NCBI GenBank assembly: GCA_964568875.1
Contig: CAZMSH010000002.1
Coordinates: 186,001 to 250,000 of the forward strand
Length of the DNA stretch: 64,000 nt
Reading direction: 5' to 3'
Source of the DNA: SLNP01 sp964568875
GTDB taxonomy: Bacteria > Bacteroidota > Bacteroidia > Bacteroidales > VadinHA17
Positions within the stretch are counted from its first letter, which is position 1, and each line of letters starts with the position of its first letter. The position numbers and the translations under genes were made by a program. A model generated the notes under the pieces. It made no database searches. It was not told where the DNA came from and was given only the letters and a program-made list of their open reading frames with translations. This document shows, one piece after another, positions 17,277 through 27,400 of the stretch.

Positions 17277-20200
17277 TCAAACAGAAAAAAGAGCCTTTTC
17301 ATCCTTCACCATCAACATCATCTTCGTGGTGCTGATTATAATCGGTGTCACCATGATACCATTGCTGTCTGTACAGCTTAATCCAACACGCTATCTCCCG
17401 TCCATGACCGTCACATGGAGCTGGCCACAGACACCCGTGAGGGTTGTCGAACAAGAGGTTACCACAACGCTCGAGGGAATACTCTCAACGGTATCGGGAA
17501 TAAAAAACGTACGTTCAACAACATCAGACGGCGGCGGCAATATTAGGCTCGAATTTGACAAGAATGAGGACCTGAGATTCAAAAAGTTTGAAGTGGCTGC
17601 CTTGCTTCGCGAGGTACGCGACAAGCTTCCCGAGCGGGTCTCCTACCCTTCCCTGTCGGTAAATATGCCCGACAATCAGACAGGATCGCAGATTCTCACA
17701 TACCAGATAAACGGCAACGCCAGCGCTTCATACATACAGCAAATGGCTGAAGAGACGATCAAGCCGCGTATAGCACTTGTCGAAGGTGTCTATCAGGTAA
17801 ATGTATACGGGGCAAGCCCGATGGAATGGGAGATAATTTATGACGATTACATACTGAAAATCACCGGGATAACTACCTCCGACATACAGCAGGCTATTAG
17901 AAATCATATGACGGAAAGGGAACTCGGAGGTGGACTGGAAACAGGCCCTGACGGTGTTCCGGGCAGGACCTATCTTTCACTTACCGGCAACAACGCCGAC
18001 ACGGTGGTTTGGGAAAGGATTCCGGTAAAAAAAATTGGCGGCAGAATATTAAGATTGGGAGACATAGCAAGCATAAGGCTTAAAGAGCAAAGTGCAAGGA
18101 CATTCTTCAGGATAAACGGGCTCAACACCGTGAATATTAATATATCTGCCGAACGAAATGTAAACCACCTTAAAGTAGCTGCTGCAGTAAAAGAAGAAGT
18201 CGATCGTATAATTGAAGATCTGCCCCCGGGATATTCAATGAGGAAATCAAGCGACACAACCACAGAAATAAAAAAGGAGATTAACAAAATAGCCTACCGG
18301 ACTCTCTTCTCGGTTGTACTTCTGCTTCTCTGCGTACTTGCTATAAGCAGACAGTTCAGATACCTTTTGATAATTTTTATCAGCCTTGCAGCAAACCTTT
18401 CAATAGCTTTCATCTTCTATTACATCCTGAAACTTGAATTGCACCTCTATTCCCTTGCAGGTATAACTGTATCTTTTGGCATCATCATAGACAACACCAT
18501 AGTGATGACCGATCATATCAGGCATCAGAGGAACCGGTTGGTTTTCCTTGCGATACTGGCTGCCACGCTGACTACGATAGGTGCACTGTCGGTAATATTC
18601 TATATGGGAGAATCAACCAGGGTTATGCTGGCTGATTTTGCTGCTGTCATAATCGTAAACCTTGGTGTTTCACTTGCCGTGGCTCTCTTCTTCATACCGT
18701 CTCTTATTGATAAAATAAGACTTCCGGTAAGGTACAACTCACGTCTGATAAGACGCAAAAGAAAGATTGTCAGAGTCAGAAAAATTTACTCCGGATACAT
18801 AAACATAGGAAAAAAATTCCGCTGGGCATTCATATTGCTGCTTTTACTGGGTTTTGGTTTGCCGGTGTTTCTTCTGCCATCTAAGCTGCCGACGGCACCC
18901 TCCTACACTTTGTCCCCACCTCCCCAAACAGACTTTCAGAAGTTCTACAACAAGACCATTGGCAACACAAAATTCAACCAGAAGGTGCGTCCGTTATTAA
19001 ACAAGGCTCTTGGAGGCACCATGAGACTATTCTACGATAAGGTTAAAAGCAATATCAGCTATTACTTCACGGCCTCAGACGAGACGCCGCGCACCAGACT
19101 TAATATCAGAATTGGCCGCAGCCAGGAGGGACTGACAATAGAAAACCTCAACGAAATATGCATGGGTCTTGAGAACCTGATTGCCGGTTACAGTGAAGTC
19201 GATATGTTTATCACAAGTATCTACAGCGCCAGTGAAGCAAACCTCTCTGTTACATTCCACCCGGAGCATGACTTTACAGTGTTGCCTTATATTTTAAAGA
19301 TAAGAATAGAAGACTACATGAATAATGTCGGCAGCTACCACGTTCAGGTCACAGGGGTGGGCAGGGCCTTCTCAAACCAGGTTTATCCCGATTATATTCA
19401 GGGTTCGTTCAATGCCGAACTCAGGGGATATAACTTTGACCAGCTTGAACAGTTTGCAGAGGAATTGAAAGAGAGACTGCTGTTGCACCAGCGTATCAAA
19501 GAGGTTTATATTCTGGCAGAAAGGTACAGCAGAAAGCTGTACCGCAACAGAATTTCAATCGATGATTATTTTCTGGCCGTCAACAACGCCGATATTACAT
19601 CAGCCTTCTCAGAAGCTATGAAATACAGCAGGGCAGACATCCCTTTATCCAGTTTCTATGTTAATGACGTATGGGCTCCTGTTAAACTGAAATCAGAACA
19701 GGCGGAAGAATATGATCTCTGGACTGTTATGAATGCGCCGTCAGCGGGCCGGGGGGGCACTGATATCAAACTGAGGGACTTTACAACTATTACTCGCGAA
19801 ATCACTGACAACCGTGTGGCCAGAGAGAATCAGCAATATGTAATATATGTCTCTTTTGACTTTATTGGCAGCACTGAACTGGGTCGAATGGTACTTGACC
19901 GGAATATCGAAGAGACTGCTGCAATGCTCCCGCTGGGCTATTCGATAGGACGGTCGGGATATACCCGATATTGGGCTGAAGAAAAGTCCAATTATTACCT
20001 CGTTTTTTTGGTGATTGTCATAATCTATTTCATCTGTGCTATTCTGCTCGAGTCGCTGTTACAGCCTCTGGCCGTAATAAGTCTGATACCACTGAGCTTC
20101 ATAGGAGCTTTCCTGACAGTCAGCATTTTCAAGGTCCGACCTGACGAAGGGGCTTTTGCTGCCCTTATACTGCTGTGCGGCCTGGTAGTTAATGCGGCAC

Positions 20201-20499
20201 TCTATATCATTAATGATTTCAACAATCTGAGAAAAAGGAGACCAGACGCAGAATTAAAAAAAATGTACATCAAAGCATTCAATATGAAGATTGTACCTAT
20301 ATTTTTAACGATAATTTCAACTGTAGTGGGACTTACCCCGTTTTTACTGGCAGGTAGAAACGAAAGGTTCTGGTTCCCGCTGGCGGCATGTACAATTGGC
20401 GGCCTTATCTTCAGTCTGATTGGATTGATCGGATATCTGCCATTGTTTATGAAAATCAAGGAGAGGGCGGAGAGCAGAGGATATCAGATTTCAGATTAA
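17266..20499 (+). CDS. RND efflux transporter permease (first of two)
   Basis: The 1077-aa protein has the RND architecture: TM1 near the N-terminus, a large periplasmic porter/docking loop (about 40-335), TM2-6 (340-480), a second periplasmic loop (550-880), and TM8-12 to the end. TM4 carries the proton-relay aspartate in FGIIIDNTIVM. Near the middle, RKIVRVRKIY and the FNQKVRPLLNKALGG segment make the interdomain linker longer than in AcrB. The last residues (about ERAESRGYQISD) and the stop lie inside a 114-bp tandem repeat, so the C-terminus has probably been shaped by repeat invasion. It is paired with a second permease after the repeat spacer, suggesting a hetero-oligomer as in MdtBC. 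Confidence 0.93.
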   Translation: MQGNQTEKRAFSSFTINIIFVVLIIIGVTMIPLLSVQLNPTRYLPSMTVTWSWPQTPVRVVEQEVTTTLEGILSTVSGIKNVRSTTSDGGGNIRLEFDKNEDLRFKKFEVAALLREVRDKLPERVSYPSLSVNMPDNQTGSQILTYQINGNASASYIQQMAEETIKPRIALVEGVYQVNVYGASPMEWEIIYDDYILKITGITTSDIQQAIRNHMTERELGGGLETGPDGVPGRTYLSLTGNNADTVVWERIPVKKIGGRILRLGDIASIRLKEQSARTFFRINGLNTVNINISAERNVNHLKVAAAVKEEVDRIIEDLPPGYSMRKSSDTTTEIKKEINKIAYRTLFSVVLLLLCVLAISRQFRYLLIIFISLAANLSIAFIFYYILKLELHLYSLAGITVSFGIIIDNTIVMTDHIRHQRNRLVFLAILAATLTTIGALSVIFYMGESTRVMLADFAAVIIVNLGVSLAVALFFIPSLIDKIRLPVRYNSRLIRRKRKIVRVRKIYSGYINIGKKFRWAFILLLLLGFGLPVFLLPSKLPTAPSYTLSPPPQTDFQKFYNKTIGNTKFNQKVRPLLNKALGGTMRLFYDKVKSNISYYFTASDETPRTRLNIRIGRSQEGLTIENLNEICMGLENLIAGYSEVDMFITSIYSASEANLSVTFHPEHDFTVLPYILKIRIEDYMNNVGSYHVQVTGVGRAFSNQVYPDYIQGSFNAELRGYNFDQLEQFAEELKERLLLHQRIKEVYILAERYSRKLYRNRISIDDYFLAVNNADITSAFSEAMKYSRADIPLSSFYVNDVWAPVKLKSEQAEEYDLWTVMNAPSAGRGGTDIKLRDFTTITREITDNRVARENQQYVIYVSFDFIGSTELGRMVLDRNIEETAAMLPLGYSIGRSGYTRYWAEEKSNYYLVFLVIVIIYFICAILLESLLQPLAVISLIPLSFIGAFLTVSIFKVRPDEGAFAALILLCGLVVNAALYIINDFNNLRKRRPDAELKKMYIKAFNMKIVPIFLTIISTVVGLTPFLLAGRNERFWFPLAACTIGGLIFSLIGLIGYLPLFMKIKERAESRGYQISD

Positions 20500-20815
20500 C
20501 GATGTCAGATTTCAGATTTGAATGGATGATCTCCCTGCGGTCAGAAAGTGTTATGGATAAAAAAGGGTAAGTGGCAGAGGGCGGAGAGCAGAGGATATCA
20601 GATTTCAGATTAACGATGTCAGATTTCAGANNNNNNNNNNNNNNNNNNNNNNNNNNNNNNNNNNNNNNNNNNNNNNNNNNNNNNNNNNNNNNNNNNNNNN
20701 NNNNNNNNNNNNNNNNNNNNNNNNNNNNNNTTTGAATGGATGATCTTCCTGCGGTCAGAAAGTGTTATGGATAAAAAGAGTAAATGGCAGAGGGCGGAGA
20801 GCAGAGAGCAGAGAG
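20464..20815. repeat. 114-bp tandem repeat array interrupted by assembly gap
   Basis: AGGGCGG recurs at 20464 and 20578, a 114-bp period, and the sequence after the gap continues the same unit (TTTGAATGGATGATC, then GCGGTCAGAAAGTG). At least three units are implied, and the unit contains ATATCAGATTTCAGATT motifs like those at 5.9 kb. The first unit overlaps the 3' end of the permease gene. True copy number is unknown because of the Ns. Confidence 0.85.
20631..20730. other. Scaffold gap (100 Ns)
   Basis: Exactly 100 Ns lie between two copies of the same repeat unit, the usual placeholder for an unsized gap. The flanks agree with one another, so the join is plausible but the length is not known. 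Confidence 0.98.
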
Positions 20816-20889
20816 TGGAGAGCAATGAAACAATTAGATAATTAAAGTAACGAATATGACAGATTACAAGATAAATCAACCGAATCCTG

Positions 20890-20985
20890 AATCGGGAAGC
20901 AAACCGACGAGCTCACGACCGAAGGGAGTAACCCCGGACCGGAAAGCAAAGCGACGAGCTAACGACCGAAAGGAGTAACCCTGAT
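20890..20985. repeat. 47-bp intergenic tandem repeat (2 copies)
   Basis: CGACGAGCT recurs at 20905 and 20952 (47-bp period), each followed by an ACGACCGAA-GGAGTAACC segment. The motif is a variant of the palindromic element at 5.8 and 11.1 kb, here in direct orientation, and shares GAAGCAAAGCGA with the 42-bp repeat at 1.9 kb. It ends 27 bases before the second permease gene. Confidence 0.8.
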
Positions 20986-21011
20986 GCCCTGAACCCTGAA
21001 ACCCTTTCCAT

Positions 21012-24000
21012 ATGGTAAGATTTTTAATTCACAGACCCGTAGCAGTTATAATGACCTTCCTCGCGATTATTATGCTGGGATTGGTTGCATCGAGGAGACT
21101 TCCGGTTTCGCTGATGCCTGACATTGACATTCCGGAGATTACTGTCACAGTTAACCGTCCGGATGTCTCTGCACGTGAAATTGAAAACTCAATTGTAACC
21201 GTTCTGAGAAGAAACCTGATACAGGTACCCGGACTAACAGATCTTCGCACTGAATCCAGAAACGGTAGTGCGATAATTAGGCTGTCGTTCGATTATGGAA
21301 CCAGCATCAACATGGCCTTCATGGAGGTAAACGAGAAGATTGACGGGGCAATGAACCTGATGCCAAGGGATGTTCAGAGGCCGCGTGTTATAAAGGCCAG
21401 TGCCACCGACCTACCTGTATTCATGCTGAACCTTTCTCTTAAGGAGGGTAGTGACAGTCAGGAGAGGTTCCTTGAACTGAGCGAGTTCGCAGAAACCGTT
21501 ATAAAAAGGAGAATAGAGCAATTGCCGGAGGTGGCGATGGCTGACCTTACCGGGCAGGTCAAACGTGAGATTTTCGTTATGCCTGAAGAGGAAAAGATTC
21601 GAAGTCTGGGTATTACCGAAAATGACATAAGGCTGGCAATTGAACGAAACAACATAAATATCGGAAGCATACTGGTTAAGGACGGCAAGTACCTCTACAA
21701 CCTGGAATTCAGTTCATACCTAAGGAGCGTTGATGATGTGAGGAATATTATCGTTAAAGCCGGTGACAGGATGGTAAGGCTTCATGAGGTGTCGCGTACA
21801 GGGGTAAGACAGGAGAGACCGACCGGTCTCTACTATAACGGTACCAGGAGGGCCGTAACGCTTGCAATTGTCAAGCAAAGCACAGCCAAGATGGCCGATC
21901 TGGAAGGACAAATAGAAGACCTTTTGGGTAAGCTGAGAGATGACTACCAGCAAATAGATTTCGAAATCTCACAGGACCAGACCACAATACTTGACTTTTC
22001 ACTGTCGAACCTCAGGCAGAACCTTATAGCCGGCGGAACCCTTGCATTTCTTCTGATGTTTCTCTTCCTAAGGGATGCCAGATCACCATTGCTGGTGGGC
22101 CTTAGCATTCCGGCCTCACTGGTGATAAGCCTGCTCTTTTTTCACCTTACCGGTCTGTCAATAAACATTATTTCTCTCTCAGGTCTCATACTCGGTGTGG
22201 GTATGATGATTGACAACTCAATTATTGTAACAGACAACATATGTCAGTATATTGACAGGGGTGAGCCATTACCGCAAGCTTGCATAAAAGGCACCAATGA
22301 GGTAATCAGGCCGCTTATATCGTCAGTGCTTACGACATGTGCTGTTTTCCTGCCTCTTATTTTTCTGAGCGGCATCGCAGGTGCTCTTTTTTATGACCAG
22401 GCTATTGCCATTACAATAGGATTGTTTGTTTCGCTGATAGTCTCAATCACCCTCCTTCCAACTGTTTACAGACTGATATACCTAAGCGGCCGTGAAGGTG
22501 CAATAACCAGGTTCATTCGTAAAATCAGTTTCAGACATATTGAGGAGAGCTATGAAAGGGGCATGAGATTTTTCTTCAGATTCAAGGCAGGCATGCTGGT
22601 GCTTTTCATGCTTCTTCTGACATCAGTGGTATTGCTCTTCATTTCAGTCGAAAAGGAGAAGTTTCCAAAGGTGAGGCATGATGAGATTGTTCTCTCAATA
22701 GACTGGAATGAAAATATTGACATTGAGGAAAGTCGTAACCGCATTTTTGATCTGCTTAATCCGAGAATGGATCAGATCCGGCAGATAAATGCCTTCATTG
22801 GTGAGCAGCAGTTTCTGTTCAACAGAGGCTACGAACAGAGTTATACTGAAGCCAGGGTATATATTAGAACAACTGGATTTGACATAACTAAAGAATTTGA
22901 GCGGCGGCTGCTGGCAGATCTTCTGGCCATTTATCCCGCTGCCGTAGCCGGCATAGCTGCGCAGGAGAATATTTTCGAAATAATCTTTGCGGCATCAGAA
23001 CCCCCGTTGATCGCTGAAATGAGTCTGATGCGTGAAAAGAAAGTACCGGAAGTGACCGATATGATGAACATTATCAGCCTTCTCTCTGAAAAGTTCCCCG
23101 AAGGCAATATCTCCTACCCTGCCCTCGAGGACAAGATAATGGTAAAACTCGACCAGGAAAGGCTTCTTCTGTATGACGTTTCTTCAACTGCTGTGTACAA
23201 CAGACTCAGAACAGCATTTAACGAAAACATGATTGGTGAGCTGAGAGCGTCTAACGAGATATTGCCGATCAAACTTGGCGAAGATGAAAAAATGATAAAT
23301 GAGATCATAGCTTTCAGTATGGTAAGAAACAACCGTGGTATTGAAATACCTGTAAGCGAACTGGTAAAAGTTGAACGGGTACACGACTATAAAACCATCA
23401 AAGGAGGCATGTATTCAGAATATGTTCCGGTAGCCATAAATCTTACAACACGTAATCCTGGTAAGGTAACAACCGATATCAGAAGGATGTTTGCCTCCAA
23501 CCAGAACCTCGACATCAGGTTCTCAGGTGCTCTGATATCAGGTCAGCAAACCTTCAGGGAACTATCATTTGTTCTGGTCATTGCTTTGCTCCTGCTTTTC
23601 TTTATCCTTGCTGCCCAGTTCGAGTCCCTTGTGCTCCCGCTTATCGTTCTGATTGAAATACCTATCGATATTGCCGGAGCTCTTCTTATGCTTATTCTAT
23701 TCGGAGCTACCATTAACCTTATGTCCATGATAGGCATAATAGTGATGTCAGGTATAATAATCAACGACTCAATCCTGAAGATAGACACCATTAACCGGCT
23801 GCGAATGAACGGCATGCCGCTGATGACAGCTATTTATACCGGAGGCAGCAGGCGTCTTAAACCCATAATCATGACCAGCCTTACCACAATACTGGCAACC
23901 ATGTTCTTCCTTTTTGGAAATGACATAGGGTCAGAGCTGCAAAAACCACTTGCGTTAACGGTAATAGGAGGAATGTCACTTGGCACGTTTGTCAGTCTCT

Positions 24001-24053
24001 ACTTCATTCCCCTGGCCTTCTGGGCTATATATAGAAAAAGGACTCTAGTATGA
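21012..24053 (+). CDS. RND efflux transporter permease (second of two)
   Basis: The 1013-aa protein starts MVRFLIHRPVAVIMTFLAII, a typical RND TM1, and has the standard duplicated plan: periplasmic loop (about 35-330), TM2-6, second loop (545-850), TM8-12. TM4 has GVGMMIDNSIIVTDN with the proton-relay Asp; TM10-11 has MSGIIINDSILKID. It is clearly distinct from the first permease, so it is not a recent tandem copy. Expected to act with the same adaptor as a two-permease pump. It is separated from the first permease by about 510 bases of repeats, so independent expression is possible. Substrate is unknown. Confidence 0.93.
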   Translation: MVRFLIHRPVAVIMTFLAIIMLGLVASRRLPVSLMPDIDIPEITVTVNRPDVSAREIENSIVTVLRRNLIQVPGLTDLRTESRNGSAIIRLSFDYGTSINMAFMEVNEKIDGAMNLMPRDVQRPRVIKASATDLPVFMLNLSLKEGSDSQERFLELSEFAETVIKRRIEQLPEVAMADLTGQVKREIFVMPEEEKIRSLGITENDIRLAIERNNINIGSILVKDGKYLYNLEFSSYLRSVDDVRNIIVKAGDRMVRLHEVSRTGVRQERPTGLYYNGTRRAVTLAIVKQSTAKMADLEGQIEDLLGKLRDDYQQIDFEISQDQTTILDFSLSNLRQNLIAGGTLAFLLMFLFLRDARSPLLVGLSIPASLVISLLFFHLTGLSINIISLSGLILGVGMMIDNSIIVTDNICQYIDRGEPLPQACIKGTNEVIRPLISSVLTTCAVFLPLIFLSGIAGALFYDQAIAITIGLFVSLIVSITLLPTVYRLIYLSGREGAITRFIRKISFRHIEESYERGMRFFFRFKAGMLVLFMLLLTSVVLLFISVEKEKFPKVRHDEIVLSIDWNENIDIEESRNRIFDLLNPRMDQIRQINAFIGEQQFLFNRGYEQSYTEARVYIRTTGFDITKEFERRLLADLLAIYPAAVAGIAAQENIFEIIFAASEPPLIAEMSLMREKKVPEVTDMMNIISLLSEKFPEGNISYPALEDKIMVKLDQERLLLYDVSSTAVYNRLRTAFNENMIGELRASNEILPIKLGEDEKMINEIIAFSMVRNNRGIEIPVSELVKVERVHDYKTIKGGMYSEYVPVAINLTTRNPGKVTTDIRRMFASNQNLDIRFSGALISGQQTFRELSFVLVIALLLLFFILAAQFESLVLPLIVLIEIPIDIAGALLMLILFGATINLMSMIGIIVMSGIIINDSILKIDTINRLRMNGMPLMTAIYTGGSRRLKPIIMTSLTTILATMFFLFGNDIGSELQKPLALTVIGGMSLGTFVSLYFIPLAFWAIYRKRTLV

Positions 24054-24489
24054 TACCTGATTAATTACCCCGAATAAATAACCAGGTGTACGGTTTACAT
24101 ACGTTGACCTGCAATTTATGGAAGCAGTGATCATTCTATCCAAGTATTGTTTTAATCGATAATTACCCATAGGTATCGCTTAAACCAACAGGAAATAGAA
24201 CAACAAAATGATTTCCTCTTATCAGTGATTAGAAATTACAATCAGGGATTTTAACGCAGCAACAGGTATATACTAAATATGTACAAGACCTGATGTCATT
24301 ACTAAGGAAGGATGATATCATTAAGCTGTATCTGGCTGTTATTATGATACATACATAATTTTTTAAGAAATTCAAGCAATAACAGGCAATTTGTATCTAT
24401 TATGTATATACAGTTATTAATAAATTAATTACGAAATTGTTGACTGTTAAATAGCATGCTGATAAATTGTTAAATTAAATCTATATCAA
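24054..24489. other. Long AT-rich leader region before the beta-glucan locus
   Basis: No gene, tRNA or repeat array is seen in these 436 bases. The AT content rises towards the glycosidase ATG at 24490. As the only sizeable gap before the + strand glucan genes it should contain the locus promoter and regulator site, but no full TTTG-N19-TAnnTTTG match was found by eye. Confidence 0.4.
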
Positions 24490-27400
24490 ATGAAAAGAAC
24501 TGCCCTGCTACTTTTCTGCTTCGTTCTTCCAATCGTGCTCTTAGCACAGTCAGCGAAAGTAACCATTGAACAGAACGAAGAAGGAAGCAAGCTTATCGTG
24601 GATGGAAAGGCTTTCATGATTAACGGAATGAACTGGGATTATTTCCCGATTGGCACCAACTACGACTACAGCTTGTGGAGCCAGCCTGACGATTTTATAA
24701 GGCAGGCACTTGATGATGAGATGACCCTCTTGAAAAACATGGGTGTTAACACCATTCGTGTTTATACAGGTATACAACCAAAGTGGATCACTTATATCTA
24801 TGAAAACTACGGTATTTATACCATGCTTAACCATTCGTTTGGCCGATATGGACTAACCCTGGATGGTGCATGGGTTGCCAACACGGAATATTCCGATCCC
24901 AGAGCAAGAAAGCTTCTTTTGGAAGAAGTAACAGCTCTGGCTGAGGAATACAAAGACACACCCGGATTGCTCCTGTATCTGCTCGGTAATGAAAATAATT
25001 ACGGCCTGTTTTGGGAAGGAGCCGAAACAGAAGACATACCGGTTGAAGACCGCCAATCTACAATAAGAGCCCGGCATATGTATAAGCTTTTCAATGAAGC
25101 TTCACTGGCGATGAAGGCAATTGACAATAACCATCCGGTATCGATCTGCAACGGTGATCTGTTATTCCTTGATATTATAGCCGAGGAATGTGCAGATGTA
25201 GATATACTTGGGATTAACGTGTACCGGGGAATATCTTTCACTGACCTTTTTGACAGGGTTAAGAAGGAATACGGAAAGCCTGTTCTTCTCTCAGAGTTTG
25301 GCAGCGATGCATTCAATGCAGTCACTAACGAGGAGGATCAGCGGGCACAGGCATATTACAAGGTTGGAAACTGGAAAGAGATATATGAAAATGCCGCAGG
25401 CCTGGGAAAAGCAGGGAATTCACTCGGAGGTTTCACATTCCAGTTCAGTGACGGATGGTGGAAATTTGGGCAGACAACAAACCTTGATATTCACGACAAT
25501 AATGCCTCATGGGCAAACGGAGGATACCAGTTCGATTATGTACAGGGTGAAAATAACATGAATGAAGAATGGTTTGGTATCTGCGCTAAAGGGCCAACCA
25601 ATGCAATGGGCTTTTACCAACTCTACCCGAGGGCAGCATATTATGCACTTAAGGAGGCTCATAGTTTTAATCCATATTCCCCTGAAGCTACAGTAGCTTC
25701 GTTACATCACCATTTCGCAGCGATTCAGATCGTCGACTCGTATTTGCAGGCCAGGGGAGACAAGGCTGCTCTTGAAGGTGAAAAACTAAAACTATTGAAT
25801 ATTAGCAGGCTGAGTGCAGAACTTACAACCTTCAACACGGGAGGAAGCCTGATATCAACACCCGATAGTCCCCTACCTGGAAATACTACTTATCCGAATC
25901 AGCTCGGGTTTGATCATATGCAGGCTTTTATAATTGGTGTGGAAGCAAATCCGGCTGCAAATTTCAGGGCTAATGTTGAGTTTAGTGTTCTGGGCAACGT
26001 AGCACAGAATCCTATTGATCAGATATTCTATGAGAACAGAGGCCGTCCGGTACAGGTAAATACAGATAACGGTAATATTAATGTCGAGTCATTTAACAGA
26101 ATTCAGGTTTACCGTGCCAATTATGAGTGGAACCACAAATACTTCGATCTGAAGGGCTTTTATCGTACGGGCCATTATCATTGGGGTTATGAAGGCGATT
26201 TCTTTGGATTGTATCCAGAAGCGAACTACGGACCTCAAATAGATATATATAATGGTATTGCTCCATTTGGATTCGAGATGGAGGGCAAGAAGGGTTTTAC
26301 AGGTTTGAAATTCGCTTTCGGACCCCAATTATGGTGGGGAGCAAATCCGGCTCTATTACTTAAATATACCAGAGACCTGGGAGGCTTTAAGTTAACGGGT
26401 ATATTTCATGAAGACCTTGCTCAGCTAGGCCTGACAGAGAGTTCGTTTGCCATACCACAACCAAAAACCAGACGCCTTACATTTCATATCAACAAAACCG
26501 TTAACAATTTTGGGATTGAAGCAGGAGGTATTTGGGCTGGTCAGCCTCTTCAGGGAAGAGACTTTCAGTTGATAAGAGGAGAAGTAGGTAATTATAGTGT
26601 CTACACCGATCAGATAAGGGCCGAAGATAATTTTGGGGGTAAAATCAAGCTGACCTATACGGGTGGCAGGTTTAACTGGTATGCTCAGTCCGCGGCTATG
26701 GGCCTGGTGGCACATGGGGGCGCAGACCAGACACTTACTTTTACCGGGTGGAGGCTGAAGGATAGTGGCAGTGGAAATCAGTACAACTTTCTTTCAGGGA
26801 TTACATACATTCTGGGGGACCTTCAAATAGCGCCTAACTTCTTATGGCAGAAACCGATAGAAGGACCTATACCTGCAGATGCTCCGGCTCCTGCCAGGCC
26901 GAGGAATATACTTGATGATCCGTTTATAGTACGGGCAAACAGGGAACAGATTGCCGGAGAAATATTGTTCACCTATGATCCGACTCCCGGCACATGGATG
27001 TATAACTGGGATAGCGACAGGACTGAAGATGCAGGGTTAGCTGTGAGCTTGGGATTTGTTTATCGTCATCTTCCGACAACACAGGACGCTGCAATAGGAA
27101 TCCTTCCTGATGGCCGTACCACATTTGCCTTTCCGGGAGCAGCGCCAGCAAAAGACTTATGGGAAGTTCACACAAGACTTGTCTCAAAAATAAACAAAGA
27201 TTTCGGTCTGATCGCAAACATTTACGCCGGCGATGCACAAGCTAATGGTAGCGATGAACGCACAATCAGGCGTTATGGCATGGATTTGCGAATGATCTAC
27301 AGAACAATGAAGTTAACCTCATTTGTCAGATTCAATGACTGGGGACCTTACGACTATCACAGAGACTACAACCTCACCTTCCCCCTGCAGCTAATGGCAG

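Noticed and set aside
20619..20879. Open frame across the N gap
   Set aside because: It is open only because the Ns contain no stop codons; the flanks are repeats.
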